A stretch of 32,610 bases of DNA. It comes from CAYUIG01 sp964444685 (lineage in GTDB: Bacteria; Gemmatimonadota; Gemmatimonadetes; Longimicrobiales; RSA9). Each line of letters opens with the position of its first letter. Position 1 is the stretch's first letter. This document shows, one piece after another, positions 14,911 to 26,300 of the stretch. The notes below the pieces were generated by a model. The model was not told where the DNA came from, searched no databases, and saw only the letters and a program-made list of their open reading frames with translations. The position numbers and the translations under genes were made by a program. The stretch lies in contig CAYUIG010000040.1 in NCBI GenBank assembly GCA_964444685.1, forward strand, positions 1-32,610. The letters run 5' to 3'.

Positions 14911-15792
14911 TGATTTTCGTGTCAACAGCACCGCAGCAAGAACGATCAGAGCCACACCCACGCCCTGCAGCAGACCCACTCCTTCATCGAAGAGCAGCAC
15001 CCCGAGCAGCGCCGCGACGACCGGCTCCAATGACGCCAGCATCGCGGCCGTGGTAGCGGGCAGGACATTGAGCGCGCGCAGGTACAGCCAGTACGCGAAC
15101 AGTGTCGGTACGAGTCCCATCGCGAGCAGCAGCGGGAGCGCGTCGGGGCGTCGCGTCATCGGGCTGAACGGCTCGGCAAACGGCAGCAGCGCCACGGCAG
15201 CGAAGCCGAACGACCAGAAGAGCGTCTTCGCTGCACCGAAGCGCTGTGTCGAGACTTTGCTGAACAGCGTATAGAGCGCGTAGGTCGCGCCGGCGCCGAG
15301 ACCCAGCGCGGCGGCGGCGCCGCCGATGCCGACATCACCGTGCAGGACCGATGTCGCGGCACCCGTGACGAGTGTGACGCCGGCGAGCACGAGTGCGAGC
15401 GCGAGCAGTCGCATGCCACCGAGGTGTTCGCCCCAGAGCACGCGTGCAGCCAGCGCCACGAATGCGGGCGCGGTATACAGCAGCGCGGCCGCGATGGCGA
15501 TCGACGTGCGTTCGACGGCGGCGAAGTAGAGGTACTCGAAGAGCGCGAAGCCGAACGTCCCGTAGGCGGCGAAGAAGAGGAGCGAGCGCGCCGGGATGCG
15601 GACGTCGATGCGTCGCACGAGAAGGACGGCGGCGGCGCCGATGAAGCCGATCCATGCGCGGATGCTGGCCAGCTCGATCGGCGTGTACCCGCGCTCGTAG
15701 AGGGCGCGGGCGAAGGGGCCGAAGGTGGCCCAGAGGGAAGCCGCGAAGACGACGAGCGCGGCGCCCGCGATACGGCGCCGCGGCTCGGTCAC
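14863..15792 (-). CDS. EamA/DMT-family membrane transporter
   Basis: A 309-residue inner-membrane protein of the drug/metabolite transporter superfamily, with about ten helices in two tandem EamA units (about 8-140 and 160-295). Typical segments are VVFAASLWATFGPFARALYERG, SIRAWIGFIGAAAVLLV, LYFAAVERTSIAIAAALLYTAPAFVALAA and, in the second half, ALNVLPATTAAMLASLEPVVAALLGVLLFDE. Members export amino acids, metabolites or drugs; the substrate cannot be read from sequence. The start GTG 15792 overlaps the stop of the DUF2723 gene as GTGA. The tail after LTRKS (FTAESQRTQRPPHPT) is encoded by the palindromic repeat and is probably not part of the ancestral protein. Confidence 0.9.
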   Translation of the reverse strand: MTEPRRRIAGAALVVFAASLWATFGPFARALYERGYTPIELASIRAWIGFIGAAAVLLVRRIDVRIPARSLLFFAAYGTFGFALFEYLYFAAVERTSIAIAAALLYTAPAFVALAARVLWGEHLGGMRLLALALVLAGVTLVTGAATSVLHGDVGIGGAAAALGLGAGATYALYTLFSKVSTQRFGAAKTLFWSFGFAAVALLPFAEPFSPMTRRPDALPLLLAMGLVPTLFAYWLYLRALNVLPATTAAMLASLEPVVAALLGVLLFDEGVGLLQGVGVALIVLAAVLLTRKSFTAESQRTQRPPHPT

Positions 15793-18155
15793 TGCCGGCG
15801 CAGGATGGCCAGGCGGAAGAAGTCCTCGAAGCGCTGCATGTGCGCGTCGGCGGCGGTGCTGTCGCCGGCTGCGGCAAGAACCTGGGCGAGCCCCGCGTGC
15901 GTGAACGCGTAGTACTGCGGGATGCCTTCCGTCGCGCTGTCCACCCAGTGGCCCCACTCGTTCGGGAAGCCCGGGTGGTGCACGAACACATCCTCGAGCA
16001 GCGTCTGCGTGCGCGGCACGTTCATGTAGGGCCCGAGGTACCCGGCCAGCTCGGACTCGGGGATGGGACGCACGCCTTCCAGCGTCGCGGGATCGACCGG
16101 TCCGTTGTTCAGCTCGAACGCCACGCCGTTTCGGATCAGGAACGGCCGCAGTCCGAGGCTGTTGTACGCGGTGGTCGTCATCGCGTAGAAGATCGGGCGG
16201 TCACCGATCGCGCTCGCCACGATGTTCGCCATGAACACGTCCGACGGCAGCATGACCGTACCGGGGGAGATCGTGGACTCGATCTCGCCGGCAGGGAAGA
16301 CCTGCGCCTGGTCGAGGCGGAACGGGCGCGTCGCCGCCACTTCGTCGATCTGCTCGTCCGAGAGCTGGATGATCGAGCGCGTGGGCGGACGCAGCATCTC
16401 CGGCGTGTTATAGAAGTCCGGGCCCTCATCCGGTTCGTACGGGCGCTGGCAGATGATGCGCGTCGGATGCGCGCGCGGATCCACGCCCTCCGGACAGGGC
16501 GTCGTGAGATCGCGGATCTGCTTCACGTACCACGGCGTGTTCAGGTAGCTCATCACCATGACCGTGACGTCCTGCCGCAGGCCCTCCACCTCCTGGAGGT
16601 ACCAGAGCGGGAAGGTGTCGTTGTCGCCGTTGGTGAAGAGCACGCCGTACGGCTCGACGCTCATGAGCAGGTTGTACGCCCAGTCGCGCGCGGTCCAGTC
16701 GTGCCGGCGCGAAGCCCAGCTCCAGTTGGCAAGGAGCGGGATGAGCGCGATGAGCATCACGGGCGCGGTGAGCAGCTCGGGATTCCTGCGGTCCTCAGCG
16801 CGCAGGCGCTCGGTCAGGTCCTGCCACAAGGCGGCGAGGCCGATGCCGGCCCAGATGCCCCATACGGAGAAGCTGGCAATGAAGAAGTAGTCGCGCTCAC
16901 GCACCTCGCGCAGGTCGATGTCGCTCACCCCCTGGCGGAGTGAATCATCCGAGAAGAGCTCGAGCGGGACCGTGTAGCCGTAGCGGAAGTTCAGATAGAA
17001 GACGAGCCCGACCGAGAGCGTGGCGAACAGCGCGCCGATGTACGCCCAGCTGATGCGGTCGCGACGATAGTGGGTCCATGCGCCCACCGCGCCGAGTGCG
17101 ACGAACAGTGCGGTGAAGGGCACACGGGCAGCGGCGAACCACGACTTGAGCCCCGCCATCGAACGCGCCCACTGCCAGTCGAAGTACTGGAAGTAGTTGG
17201 CGAGCTGCGCGAAGAAGAGGCGCGCATCACGCGGGCGGTCCGTCTGGCCGAGCCAGGTCGGATCGTTGAACATGCTCGGCTTGTCGTACTGCCGGCGCGC
17301 GAGCGCATCCGACAGGTTCTCGCAGCCCATCTGCCCCATCGTGAGCACGCTCTGGAGCGCCGAGCCGATCGTCTGACAGCTCGGGTCCGCCTCGTTGATC
17401 ACGGGGTTCAGTCCCGCGCGGATGGGTAGGTAGAGATGGATCGACAGGCCCAGCACAACCGCGCCGATCGCGGCGGCGTACAGCTTCCAGTTCAGCAGCG
17501 ACGACGGGTGCACCAGCAGCACGAACACGAAGAGCGCGGGCGCGGCGAGGAACGCCATGAGGTGGTTGCCGACGGAGAGCGCCAGCACGAACACCATCAG
17601 CAGCAGCAGATTGTCGTCGTTGCCCTCGCCCATGCGGTCGCGCCACCGGAACGCGAGCCACGACAGGAGGCCGATCGTGAACAGCGTGACCGTGTACACC
17701 TTCTCGTTCACGTTCGACTGACTCCACACCGTGAACGCTGTCGCGCTGATAAGCACCGCGGCCGCGGCTCCGATGAGACGGAACCGGCGGCTGTCGGAGT
17801 AGAAGGACAGGACGCGGTGCGCGACGAGGAACCAGAAGCCGTGCGCGAGCGCACTCATCGTGGCGCTGAACAGATTGATGCGCACCGCCACGGACAGGCC
17901 GGTAGGCGCGAGCAGCAGCTCCCATGCGCGCGCCAGCACGACGAACAGCGGGTTCCCCGGCGGATGCGGGATGCCCAGAATGTGCGCCGTCGCGATGTAT
18001 TCGCTCGTATCCCAGAACGCCGTGGTCGGCGCGAGCGTGATGGCGTAGAGCAGCCACACCCCCAGCGCGGCAAGGCCGGCCGCCTTGTAGGGCGGCCGGT
18101 ACGCCTCCGCCTCGCGGGGCAGCGCGCGGCGCCGGACTTCCTCGACCTGCTTCAT
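15789..18155 (-). CDS. DUF2723 membrane protein, O-mannosyltransferase-like (TMEM260 family)
   Basis: A 788-residue polytopic inner-membrane protein. The N-terminal DUF2723 block contains FWDTSEYIATAHILGIPHPPGNP (47-69) with the conserved Asp49 typical of GT-C glycosyltransferases. About ten further helices follow. A second signature, NGDNDTFPLWYLQEVEGLRQDV, lies near residue 505, followed by a soluble C-terminal region. The eukaryotic relative TMEM260 is a protein O-mannosyltransferase, so the likely role is transfer of sugar from a lipid carrier to exported proteins; this is by family only. ATG 18155 has GGGAG upstream. It lies 82 bp after the esterase gene and overlaps the EamA gene. Confidence 0.88.
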   Translation of the reverse strand: MKQVEEVRRRALPREAEAYRPPYKAAGLAALGVWLLYAITLAPTTAFWDTSEYIATAHILGIPHPPGNPLFVVLARAWELLLAPTGLSVAVRINLFSATMSALAHGFWFLVAHRVLSFYSDSRRFRLIGAAAAVLISATAFTVWSQSNVNEKVYTVTLFTIGLLSWLAFRWRDRMGEGNDDNLLLLMVFVLALSVGNHLMAFLAAPALFVFVLLVHPSSLLNWKLYAAAIGAVVLGLSIHLYLPIRAGLNPVINEADPSCQTIGSALQSVLTMGQMGCENLSDALARRQYDKPSMFNDPTWLGQTDRPRDARLFFAQLANYFQYFDWQWARSMAGLKSWFAAARVPFTALFVALGAVGAWTHYRRDRISWAYIGALFATLSVGLVFYLNFRYGYTVPLELFSDDSLRQGVSDIDLREVRERDYFFIASFSVWGIWAGIGLAALWQDLTERLRAEDRRNPELLTAPVMLIALIPLLANWSWASRRHDWTARDWAYNLLMSVEPYGVLFTNGDNDTFPLWYLQEVEGLRQDVTVMVMSYLNTPWYVKQIRDLTTPCPEGVDPRAHPTRIICQRPYEPDEGPDFYNTPEMLRPPTRSIIQLSDEQIDEVAATRPFRLDQAQVFPAGEIESTISPGTVMLPSDVFMANIVASAIGDRPIFYAMTTTAYNSLGLRPFLIRNGVAFELNNGPVDPATLEGVRPIPESELAGYLGPYMNVPRTQTLLEDVFVHHPGFPNEWGHWVDSATEGIPQYYAFTHAGLAQVLAAAGDSTAADAHMQRFEDFFRLAILRRQ

Positions 18156-18237
18156 TGCACTCCCGTTCGACACGTTCGCGGCCGCGTCCACAGGCGCGGC
18201 CGGAGGCACGCAAGGTAACGGCCGGTCCGAGCCCGGC

Positions 18238-19329
18238 TCAAGGCGCGCGCTGGAAGACGAGGGTGAGGAAGCGCACGAGCGAGCGCCGGAAAACCGGCCA
18301 CTCGTGGCTGCCGGGCACCTCCGCGTAGCGCGCATTAAGGCCGCGCGACTCCAGCCACTCCCGCGTCACGCGATTGATCGACAGCAGGAAATCGCGCGCC
18401 CCGACCTCGATGAACAGCAGCTCCGGCGGCCGCGCGGGATCGGGTGCCCCGAGGACTTCGTCGAGCCGGCCGCCGTACATGACGAACGCGCCGCTGAACG
18501 AACCGATCGACCCGAACAGATCCGGGTGGCGGAGGCCGATGTGCAACGCCTCCGCTCCACCCATCGAGAGGCCGGCGATCGCGCGCTGCGCGCGGCCCGT
18601 GGCGATGCGGTACGTGCGCTCGACGAGCGGCACGATCTCATCGACCAGCGAGATGCGGAAGCTGTCCAGCGCGGCACGCGCGGGCACCTGGCCGGTGAGC
18701 AGGCCGGGTGTCCGTGTCCACGGGTCCCTGAAGCCGTAGGACAGTGGCATCACGACCAGCATCGGCACGGCCGACCCGCGCGCAATGAGGTTCTCGAGCA
18801 CCACGTCGGCGCGCCCCGCCACGGTCCATGACCGCTCGTCATTCAGTACGCCGTGCAGCAGATACAGCACCGGATACGCGACGGCCGCATCGTATCCCGG
18901 CGGCTCGAACACGACCAGCGCGCGCTCCTCGCCCGTCAGCACGGACGTGAAGCGGTGCGTCCGTAGCGTTCCGCGCGGCGCATCGCCCCGTTCCCATGCG
19001 AGTGAGTCGGGCCCAGGAACGTGCAGCAGTCCCATGCTCCCGCCCGTCACGATCGGCAGCTCACCGCTCGCCTGCGTCTCGCCGTCGACCTCGAACCAGT
19101 ACGCGTAGATGTCCGGAGCGAACGGCTGCGTCATGACCTGCCACACACCGCCGGCGCTGCGCGTCATCGGCAGCCGGTCGCCGCCCTCCATCACGAGGAA
19201 GACGCGCTGCGCATCGGGCGCCGTCCAGCGAAACGTTGCGCTGCCATCGTCGTGCAGGGTGTGAGCGCTCTGCGCGTGCGCATTCGGCGCGCACAGTAAA
19301 CACGCGAGCAGCACGAACCATCGCGTCAT
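18238..19329 (-). CDS. Secreted alpha/beta-hydrolase esterase (Esterase D/feruloyl-esterase type)
   Basis: A 363-residue exported hydrolase. The signal peptide ends AHAQ (20). Residues 22-105 form an early-set/CBM48-like domain, as in XynZ-type feruloyl esterases. The catalytic domain (about 122-360) has YPVLYLLHGVLNDERSW with an oxyanion-side HG, the nucleophile Ser255 in GLSMGG, probable Asp313 in GARDF and His342 in PGSHEW. It should cleave carboxylic esters in the periplasm or outside the cell; the substrate is unknown. ATG 19329 overlaps the hydantoinase stop (ATGA), so the two are translationally coupled although their pathways are not obviously related. Confidence 0.9.
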   Translation of the reverse strand: MTRWFVLLACLLCAPNAHAQSAHTLHDDGSATFRWTAPDAQRVFLVMEGGDRLPMTRSAGGVWQVMTQPFAPDIYAYWFEVDGETQASGELPIVTGGSMGLLHVPGPDSLAWERGDAPRGTLRTHRFTSVLTGEERALVVFEPPGYDAAVAYPVLYLLHGVLNDERSWTVAGRADVVLENLIARGSAVPMLVVMPLSYGFRDPWTRTPGLLTGQVPARAALDSFRISLVDEIVPLVERTYRIATGRAQRAIAGLSMGGAEALHIGLRHPDLFGSIGSFSGAFVMYGGRLDEVLGAPDPARPPELLFIEVGARDFLLSINRVTREWLESRGLNARYAEVPGSHEWPVFRRSLVRFLTLVFQRAP

Positions 19330-21293
19330 TCAATCACCAGCGAGCCATCCACGAGAACGCGCGCCGCAGATCCGTCCGGCACCCACGTGGTCGCGGAATA
19401 CTCCGGCACGATGCAAGGACCTTTCAGTTGATGTCCGGCACGCAGTGTCTCGCGGTCGTAGTGCGCCACGTCAAACGTACGGCCGCCCGCGAATACGGCT
19501 CCATGCGACGACGCCTGCGCCGGCTCCGTCGCCGCCGGCAGCTCCTGCGTGTGCAGCAGCGTCCCCTGTGCGCTCGCCTCGACGCGCAGTGTCACCGCCT
19601 CGACATCGGCGTCCGCGGAATCGAATCCGTAGCGCGTGCGATGCGCGGTGTGGAACGCGCCGACCCAGTCCTCGGAGAACGGTATCGACAGTTCATAGCT
19701 CTGTCCGCGATAGCGCGCGTCGACGGTGCGCACGCATTCGGGTACGGCGCCAGTTTCCGCCGCGAGACCTTCGACCGCTTCCGCTTCCAGCTCCGCAAAC
19801 ATGGAGGCGAGGTCGAAGTCGGAGGCGGTGCGGCCGGTGCGCAGGACCGTTCGTGCGGCCGCGCGGCGCACAGGCGCGACCACCATGCCGAACGCAGACA
19901 GGACGCCCGGCATGGGCGGCACGAGCACGCGCGGGATGCCCAGCCGGCGCGCGAGAATGGCCGCGTGCAGTCCCGCCGCACCGCCGAACGACACCAGCGT
20001 GAACTCCGCGGGATCGTAGCCGCGCTCGACACTGATCACGCGCAGCGCGCCCTCCATGGCCGTATCGATCACCGCGAGAATGCCTTCCGCCGCAACCTCC
20101 GCCGTGGTGTCCATCGCATGCGCGAGTGCCGCCAACGGTTCCGCAATGGCCGTACGATCGAGTGCCACTTCGTGCTTCCAGCCCGCTCCGGGCAGACGGC
20201 CGAGCCAGACGTTCGCATCGGTCACGGTGAGCTCCGTGCCGCCGCGGCCGTACGCGATCGGGCCGGGAACCGCACCGGCGCTCTCGGGTCCGACGCGCAA
20301 TGCGCCCGCGGCATCGAGGCCCGCGATCGATCCGCCGCCGGCGCCTACGGTGTGGATGTCGAGCACGGGCACGGCCACGGGCAGGCCCGCGATCGTGAAC
20401 TCGCGCGTGTGCAGCGGACGACCCGGACAGAGCGACACATCCGTGGACGTGCCACCCATGTCGAATGTGATCACGTTCTCGAAGCCTGCGCGTCGCGCCG
20501 CCGCGAGCGCACCGATCACACCGCCCGCAGGTCCGGAGAGTATCGTGTGCACCGGCTCGCGCCGCGCACGCGGCACGGGCAGCGCGCCGCCGCCCGATCC
20601 CATGATGCGCACGCGTCGCACAGTCGTTGCTTCCTGCAGCCGGCCGAGGTAGCGGTCCATGCGCGGCGCGACATACGCATTCACTGCGGTCGTGGCCGTG
20701 CGCTCGTACTCGCGATACTCCGGCAGCAGCTCGGAGGAGATCGACAGGGGCACGCCCATTTCGACCACGGCATCGGCCACGCTGCGCTCGTGCTGCGGAT
20801 TCGCGTAGCTGTGCAGCAGACAGATCGCGATTGCATCGCAGTCGCCGATGCGCGCCGCGAGCCGGGCGAGTTCGCGTTCATCCAGTTGTTCCAATTCCTC
20901 GCCGCGCGGACCGATGCGACCCGCGATGCCGATGCGCTGCTCCGGCGGCACGAGCGCGGGTGGACGTGTACCGACCAGCGCGTAGAGCTGCGGCCGGTTC
21001 TGCCGACCGATCTCGATCACATCCTCGAAGCCCGCATTGGTGATGAGCACGACGCGGCCGCCGCGCCGCTCGAGCAGCGCATTCGTGGCTACGGTCGAGC
21101 CGTGCACGAGGAGATCGGCGACGTCGCCGCCGAGCGCGCCGGCCACGCCGTCCAGCACTGCGCGCGCCGGATCCTCCGGTGTCGAGGGAAGTTTGAGCGC
21201 CGTCAGCCGGCCGGCGCGTGCGACCACAACGTCGGTGAACGTGCCGCCCGTGTCGACCGCCACGATTGACACCGAATCGCTCTCGCCGGACAT
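19326..21293 (-). CDS. Hydantoinase A/5-oxoprolinase family protein
   Basis: A 655-residue cytoplasmic protein of the HyuA family, which hydrolyses cyclic amides such as hydantoins or 5-oxoproline with ATP. The N-terminal ATPase-like part begins SIVAVDTGGTFTDVVV and includes VHGSTVATNALLERRGGRVVLITNAGFEDVIEIGRQNR. The central hydantoinase_A domain has GPAGGVIGALAAARRAGFENVITFDMGGTSTDVSL and TVGAGGGSIAGLD. The C-terminal part contains RYRGQSYEL. Length fits HyuA (650-700); the HyuB partner often found next to it is absent. ATG 21293 is preferred (GGGCGCGGGA upstream), with ATG 21305 as the alternative. It is divergent from trpE with only 10 bp between starts. Confidence 0.9.
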   Translation of the reverse strand: MSGESDSVSIVAVDTGGTFTDVVVARAGRLTALKLPSTPEDPARAVLDGVAGALGGDVADLLVHGSTVATNALLERRGGRVVLITNAGFEDVIEIGRQNRPQLYALVGTRPPALVPPEQRIGIAGRIGPRGEELEQLDERELARLAARIGDCDAIAICLLHSYANPQHERSVADAVVEMGVPLSISSELLPEYREYERTATTAVNAYVAPRMDRYLGRLQEATTVRRVRIMGSGGGALPVPRARREPVHTILSGPAGGVIGALAAARRAGFENVITFDMGGTSTDVSLCPGRPLHTREFTIAGLPVAVPVLDIHTVGAGGGSIAGLDAAGALRVGPESAGAVPGPIAYGRGGTELTVTDANVWLGRLPGAGWKHEVALDRTAIAEPLAALAHAMDTTAEVAAEGILAVIDTAMEGALRVISVERGYDPAEFTLVSFGGAAGLHAAILARRLGIPRVLVPPMPGVLSAFGMVVAPVRRAAARTVLRTGRTASDFDLASMFAELEAEAVEGLAAETGAVPECVRTVDARYRGQSYELSIPFSEDWVGAFHTAHRTRYGFDSADADVEAVTLRVEASAQGTLLHTQELPAATEPAQASSHGAVFAGGRTFDVAHYDRETLRAGHQLKGPCIVPEYSATTWVPDGSAARVLVDGSLVIE

Positions 21294-21303
21294 TCCCGCG
21301 CCC

Positions 21304-22887
<1,584 letters not shown>

Positions 22888-23211
22888 ATTAGGGGGTCGC
22901 GCGCGCACACGCGCACGCACGGTGAGCGGGTGCAAAACACCGATATGAGGAGCCCCGGTCCGGTCCGCCGATCGTTCGGTGGCGCGGCAATATCGAACGC
23001 AGGATCGGCGGTTCGTCATGGGTGGAGCTGCAAGGGCTCGGCAAGGCGCAATGACGTGCTGTCACAATCGGTTGGGGCGGTGCGTTGTACGGGTGCAACG
23101 GTGGCCGATGGCCGGACGCGGCGGCGCGGACGAGTCCTTCCGAAGTGCGGACGGCCACCCGCCTTCAACGGAAGCCCAAAAGGCGAGGTATGGAAGTAAC
23201 GACGCGGAGTA

Positions 23212-23240
23212 TTGCCTACGGTTCGAGCACGCGATAGTCT
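23212..23240 (+). promoter_or_regulatory. Candidate promoter of the outer-membrane cassette
   Basis: TTGCCT (23212-23217) and TAGTCT (23235-23240) are separated by 17 nt. This matches the pattern seen upstream of the B12 riboswitch (TTGCCG, 17 nt, TAGACT), where position independently supports promoter use. Transcription would start near 23247. Confidence 0.45.
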
Positions 23241-23372
23241 GCCTTCGCTCGGCGCTTTTCCGAGTAGCTGTACACCCCCCAGCTCAGAGAAGTACGACCG
23301 GCGCCCTCGCGCTCGCGGGCGAGCGTGCCGTGAAGTTTTTCCAGCGATGCAACCAGACACACATTCCATTCC

Positions 23373-23380
23373 AGGAGGAG
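23373..23380 (+). promoter_or_regulatory. Very strong ribosome binding site of the TonB receptor gene
   Basis: AGGAGGAG lies directly before GC and ATG 23383. It fixes the start; the same frame extends back to 23212 without a comparable site or a signal peptide. Confidence 0.8.
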
Positions 23381-23382
23381 GC

Positions 23383-26300
23383 ATGAGATTCCTGCCCAAG
23401 GCACTGCGATCGAGGTTCGCGATCGGTATCGCGCTCCTCGGTGTCGCGGGACCGGCGGCGGCCCAGACCACGGGGAAGATCGAAGGACGTGTCATCGACG
23501 CGCAGACGCGGCAGCCGCTGGCGGGCGCACAGGTGATCGTTGTCGGTATTCCCGGACTGGGCAACCTGACCAACGCGGACGGCTACTACTTCATCAACAA
23601 CGTCCCGGCCGGCCAGCGCGACGTACAGGCCATCTACATTGGCTATCAGACGGTCACCGTGCAGAACGAACGTGTTCTGGCGGGCCAGACCATGACGGTG
23701 AACTTCGAGCTGCCGCCGCAGGCAGTTGCACTCGAGGCGATCACGGTCCGCGGCGAGGCGAACCCGCTGGTGCCGCGTGACAAGACGGTCTCGAAGGCGA
23801 TCGTCACCGGTGACGTCGTCGAGGAGGTGCCGGTCGACAACCTGCGCGCGGTGGTCACGCTGCAGCCGGGCGTCGTCGAGACGGGCGACTTCCGTGGTCA
23901 GGTGATCCGCGGCGGGCGGCCGGGCGAGGCGTCGGTCTACGTGGACGGCGTGCTGGTCCGCTCGTTCAACCGCGGCGCGCAGTCGATCCTCGAGCTGGGC
24001 ACGAACGCGGTCGAGGAGGTCAACCTCCTGACCGGCGGTTACGGCGCCGAGTTCGGCTCCGCGCAGTCGGGCGTCATCAACTACGTGACGAAGACCGGCT
24101 CGAACCAGTATTCGGGCGCGATCGGTTTCGGTACGGACGAGATCATGCCCTCCGACATGAACTACGGCAACAGCCGGCTCCAGGCATCGTTCGGCGGTCC
24201 GCTCGGCGGCGAGCTCGCATCCTTCCACCTCGCCCTCACGGCCGAGGGTGCGGAGGACTCGGATCCGCGCTTCATGGACGACATCGTCGCTCCGGGCGGC
24301 TACCCGGTGCAGCAGAAGTTCTTCCGTCCGAGCGGGACCGCGACGTTCACGGACAGCCAGGGCAACCCGATCCTCGACAGTAACGGAAATCCGATCACGT
24401 ACACGACGTACGAGGAGATTTCGGGTCTCGGCAACCGTCGGCCTTACGCCCACGGCGACAACTACTCGCTGTCGGGGACGCTGCGGTTCAACCCGCTGAC
24501 GAACACGAAGCTGAGCCTGACGGCGGTGCAGAGCCGCAATCAGGGGCTGGGCTTCTCGAACTCGCTGCAGTTCCGGCCGAAGGCCATTCCGGCGTTCGTG
24601 AACAAGAGCCGCCTCTTCCGTCTCGGTGTGGACCAGATCCTGTTCCAGACGGCGGAGAGCCAGGCGAACCTGAAGGTGAACATCGCGTACGGTGAGGACG
24701 ACTCGCGGTTCGGCCAGAGGGCGGACACGATGTCGACCCTGCCGGAGGAGCCGGACTTCCTCGGCTTCAAGTTCAGCGACTACGAGTTCCTGTTCCACGA
24801 CAAGTTCACGGTCGACGCGTGGCTCGCACGCTTCGACTCGATCCAGGCGGGTCTCGCCACGCAGCCGCTGCTGCCGGCCGAAGTCATCGGCCTCGACGCG
24901 GCGGAGGCGGAGGACCGCTTCGGTCTCCAGTTCGGCGCCGACACGCCCTACGGCATCCTCGGCACGGGCGGTCACCGCACCGCGGGCCTCAGCTCGTACC
25001 GCCTGTCGAACGAAAAGACGTTCTCGATCGACGCGGACCTCGACTGGCAGCTCAACCGCGTGCACCGCGTCGGCGCGGGCGTCGAGTTCTACAACAAGGA
25101 AATCGAGAACGTCAGCAGCACCGGCTTCGGCTCGATCCGGGTGGAGGACACGTTCTTCCAGAACATCTACCGGGTGAAGCCGACGATCGGCGCGTTCTAC
25201 CTGAAGGACCGCATGGACATCGGCGAGCTGGTGCTCGACGTGGGCGTGCGCATGGACTTCTTCGACAGCGACGCGATGTACCCGGTGATCCCGGGCCTCG
25301 TGCACCCGTTCGTGCCGGACCCCGGCAAGGAAGCGGAGCAGTGCGCAGCGCCGCCGTCGGGCGGCAACCCGAACTGCCTGCCGAAGTTCGTCGAGCAGGA
25401 GCGGATCTCCACGTGGAGCCCGCGCCTGGGTGTGGCGTTCCCGATCAGCGATGCGACCAGCTTCCGTCTGAGCTACGGGCACTTCTTCCAGCTGCCGCAG
25501 TTCACGGACCTGTTCAACGCGATCAACGCCGACATCCGCCGCACGAACACGAACACCGCGTACGGCCGTCCGATCGAGGCGATGAAGGCGGTGCAGTTCG
25601 AGGCCGGTGTGAGCCACCTGATCAACCCCGAGACGGTGCTCGACATCACGGCGTACAACAAGGACAAGCTGGCCGATGCGGCGTACCGCATCGAGACCGT
25701 GGCGTGGCCGGCGTCGGCTCGTGGCTCGCAGGACGCGCGTCTGCTCACGAACCTGGACTTCGGCAATGCGCGCGGCGTCGACGTCCGCCTCACCCGCCGG
25801 GTCGGTGACTACTTCACCACGATCCTCGGCTACGGCTACCTGAACGCGAAGGGCACGGGCTCCGATCCGTTCAGCTACATCAACTCGTTCGGCCGCTTCA
25901 CGGACCCGGTCACCGGCGCACCGCTGTCGCCTGCACAGGCGCTCCAGTACGCCGACTTCGACCAGCGGCACAAGTTCTCGCTGCTGGGCACGGCCAACTT
26001 CGATGAGGAAGTGGCCGAGGGCACGTGGGCAAACGCGCTGCTCCGCAACACGGACATCTCGTTCACCGCGATTGCGGGAAGCGGGTTGCCGTGGACGCGG
26101 TCGTCGACGCCGGGAGCGTCGGGCCGCGGCGCGAGCGGTGGCCGTTTCACCGAGCTCATCAACTCGTCGCGCATGCCGTGGACCTGGTCGGCGGATGCGA
26201 AGGTCACGCGCGGCCTGAACATCGGCGGGACGGAAATCGCCGCGTTCGTGGACGTGCGCAACCTGTTCAACACGCGCAACCAGCTCGACGTGTTCGGCTT

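Larger units (their letters stand above)
22888..23382. other. 495-bp intergenic region between trpE and the TonB receptor gene
   Basis: No gene is supported here. TrpG, which often follows trpE, is absent. It contains the candidate promoter at 23212-23240, a 6-bp hairpin CGCTCG/CGAGCG at 23310-23325 followed 10 nt later by TTTTT (23336-23340), and a strong ribosome binding site. If the promoter is right, the receptor mRNA has a leader of about 135 nt, long enough to hold further regulation. Confidence 0.6.

Noticed and set aside
19236..21269. A 677-codon plus-strand frame over the hydantoinase and esterase genes
   Set aside because: It crosses two well-supported minus-strand genes and has His/Arg/Ala-rich shadow composition.
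22888..23382. A possible trpG downstream of trpE
   Set aside because: No glutamine amidotransferase motif or credible frame exists in this gap; component II must be encoded elsewhere.
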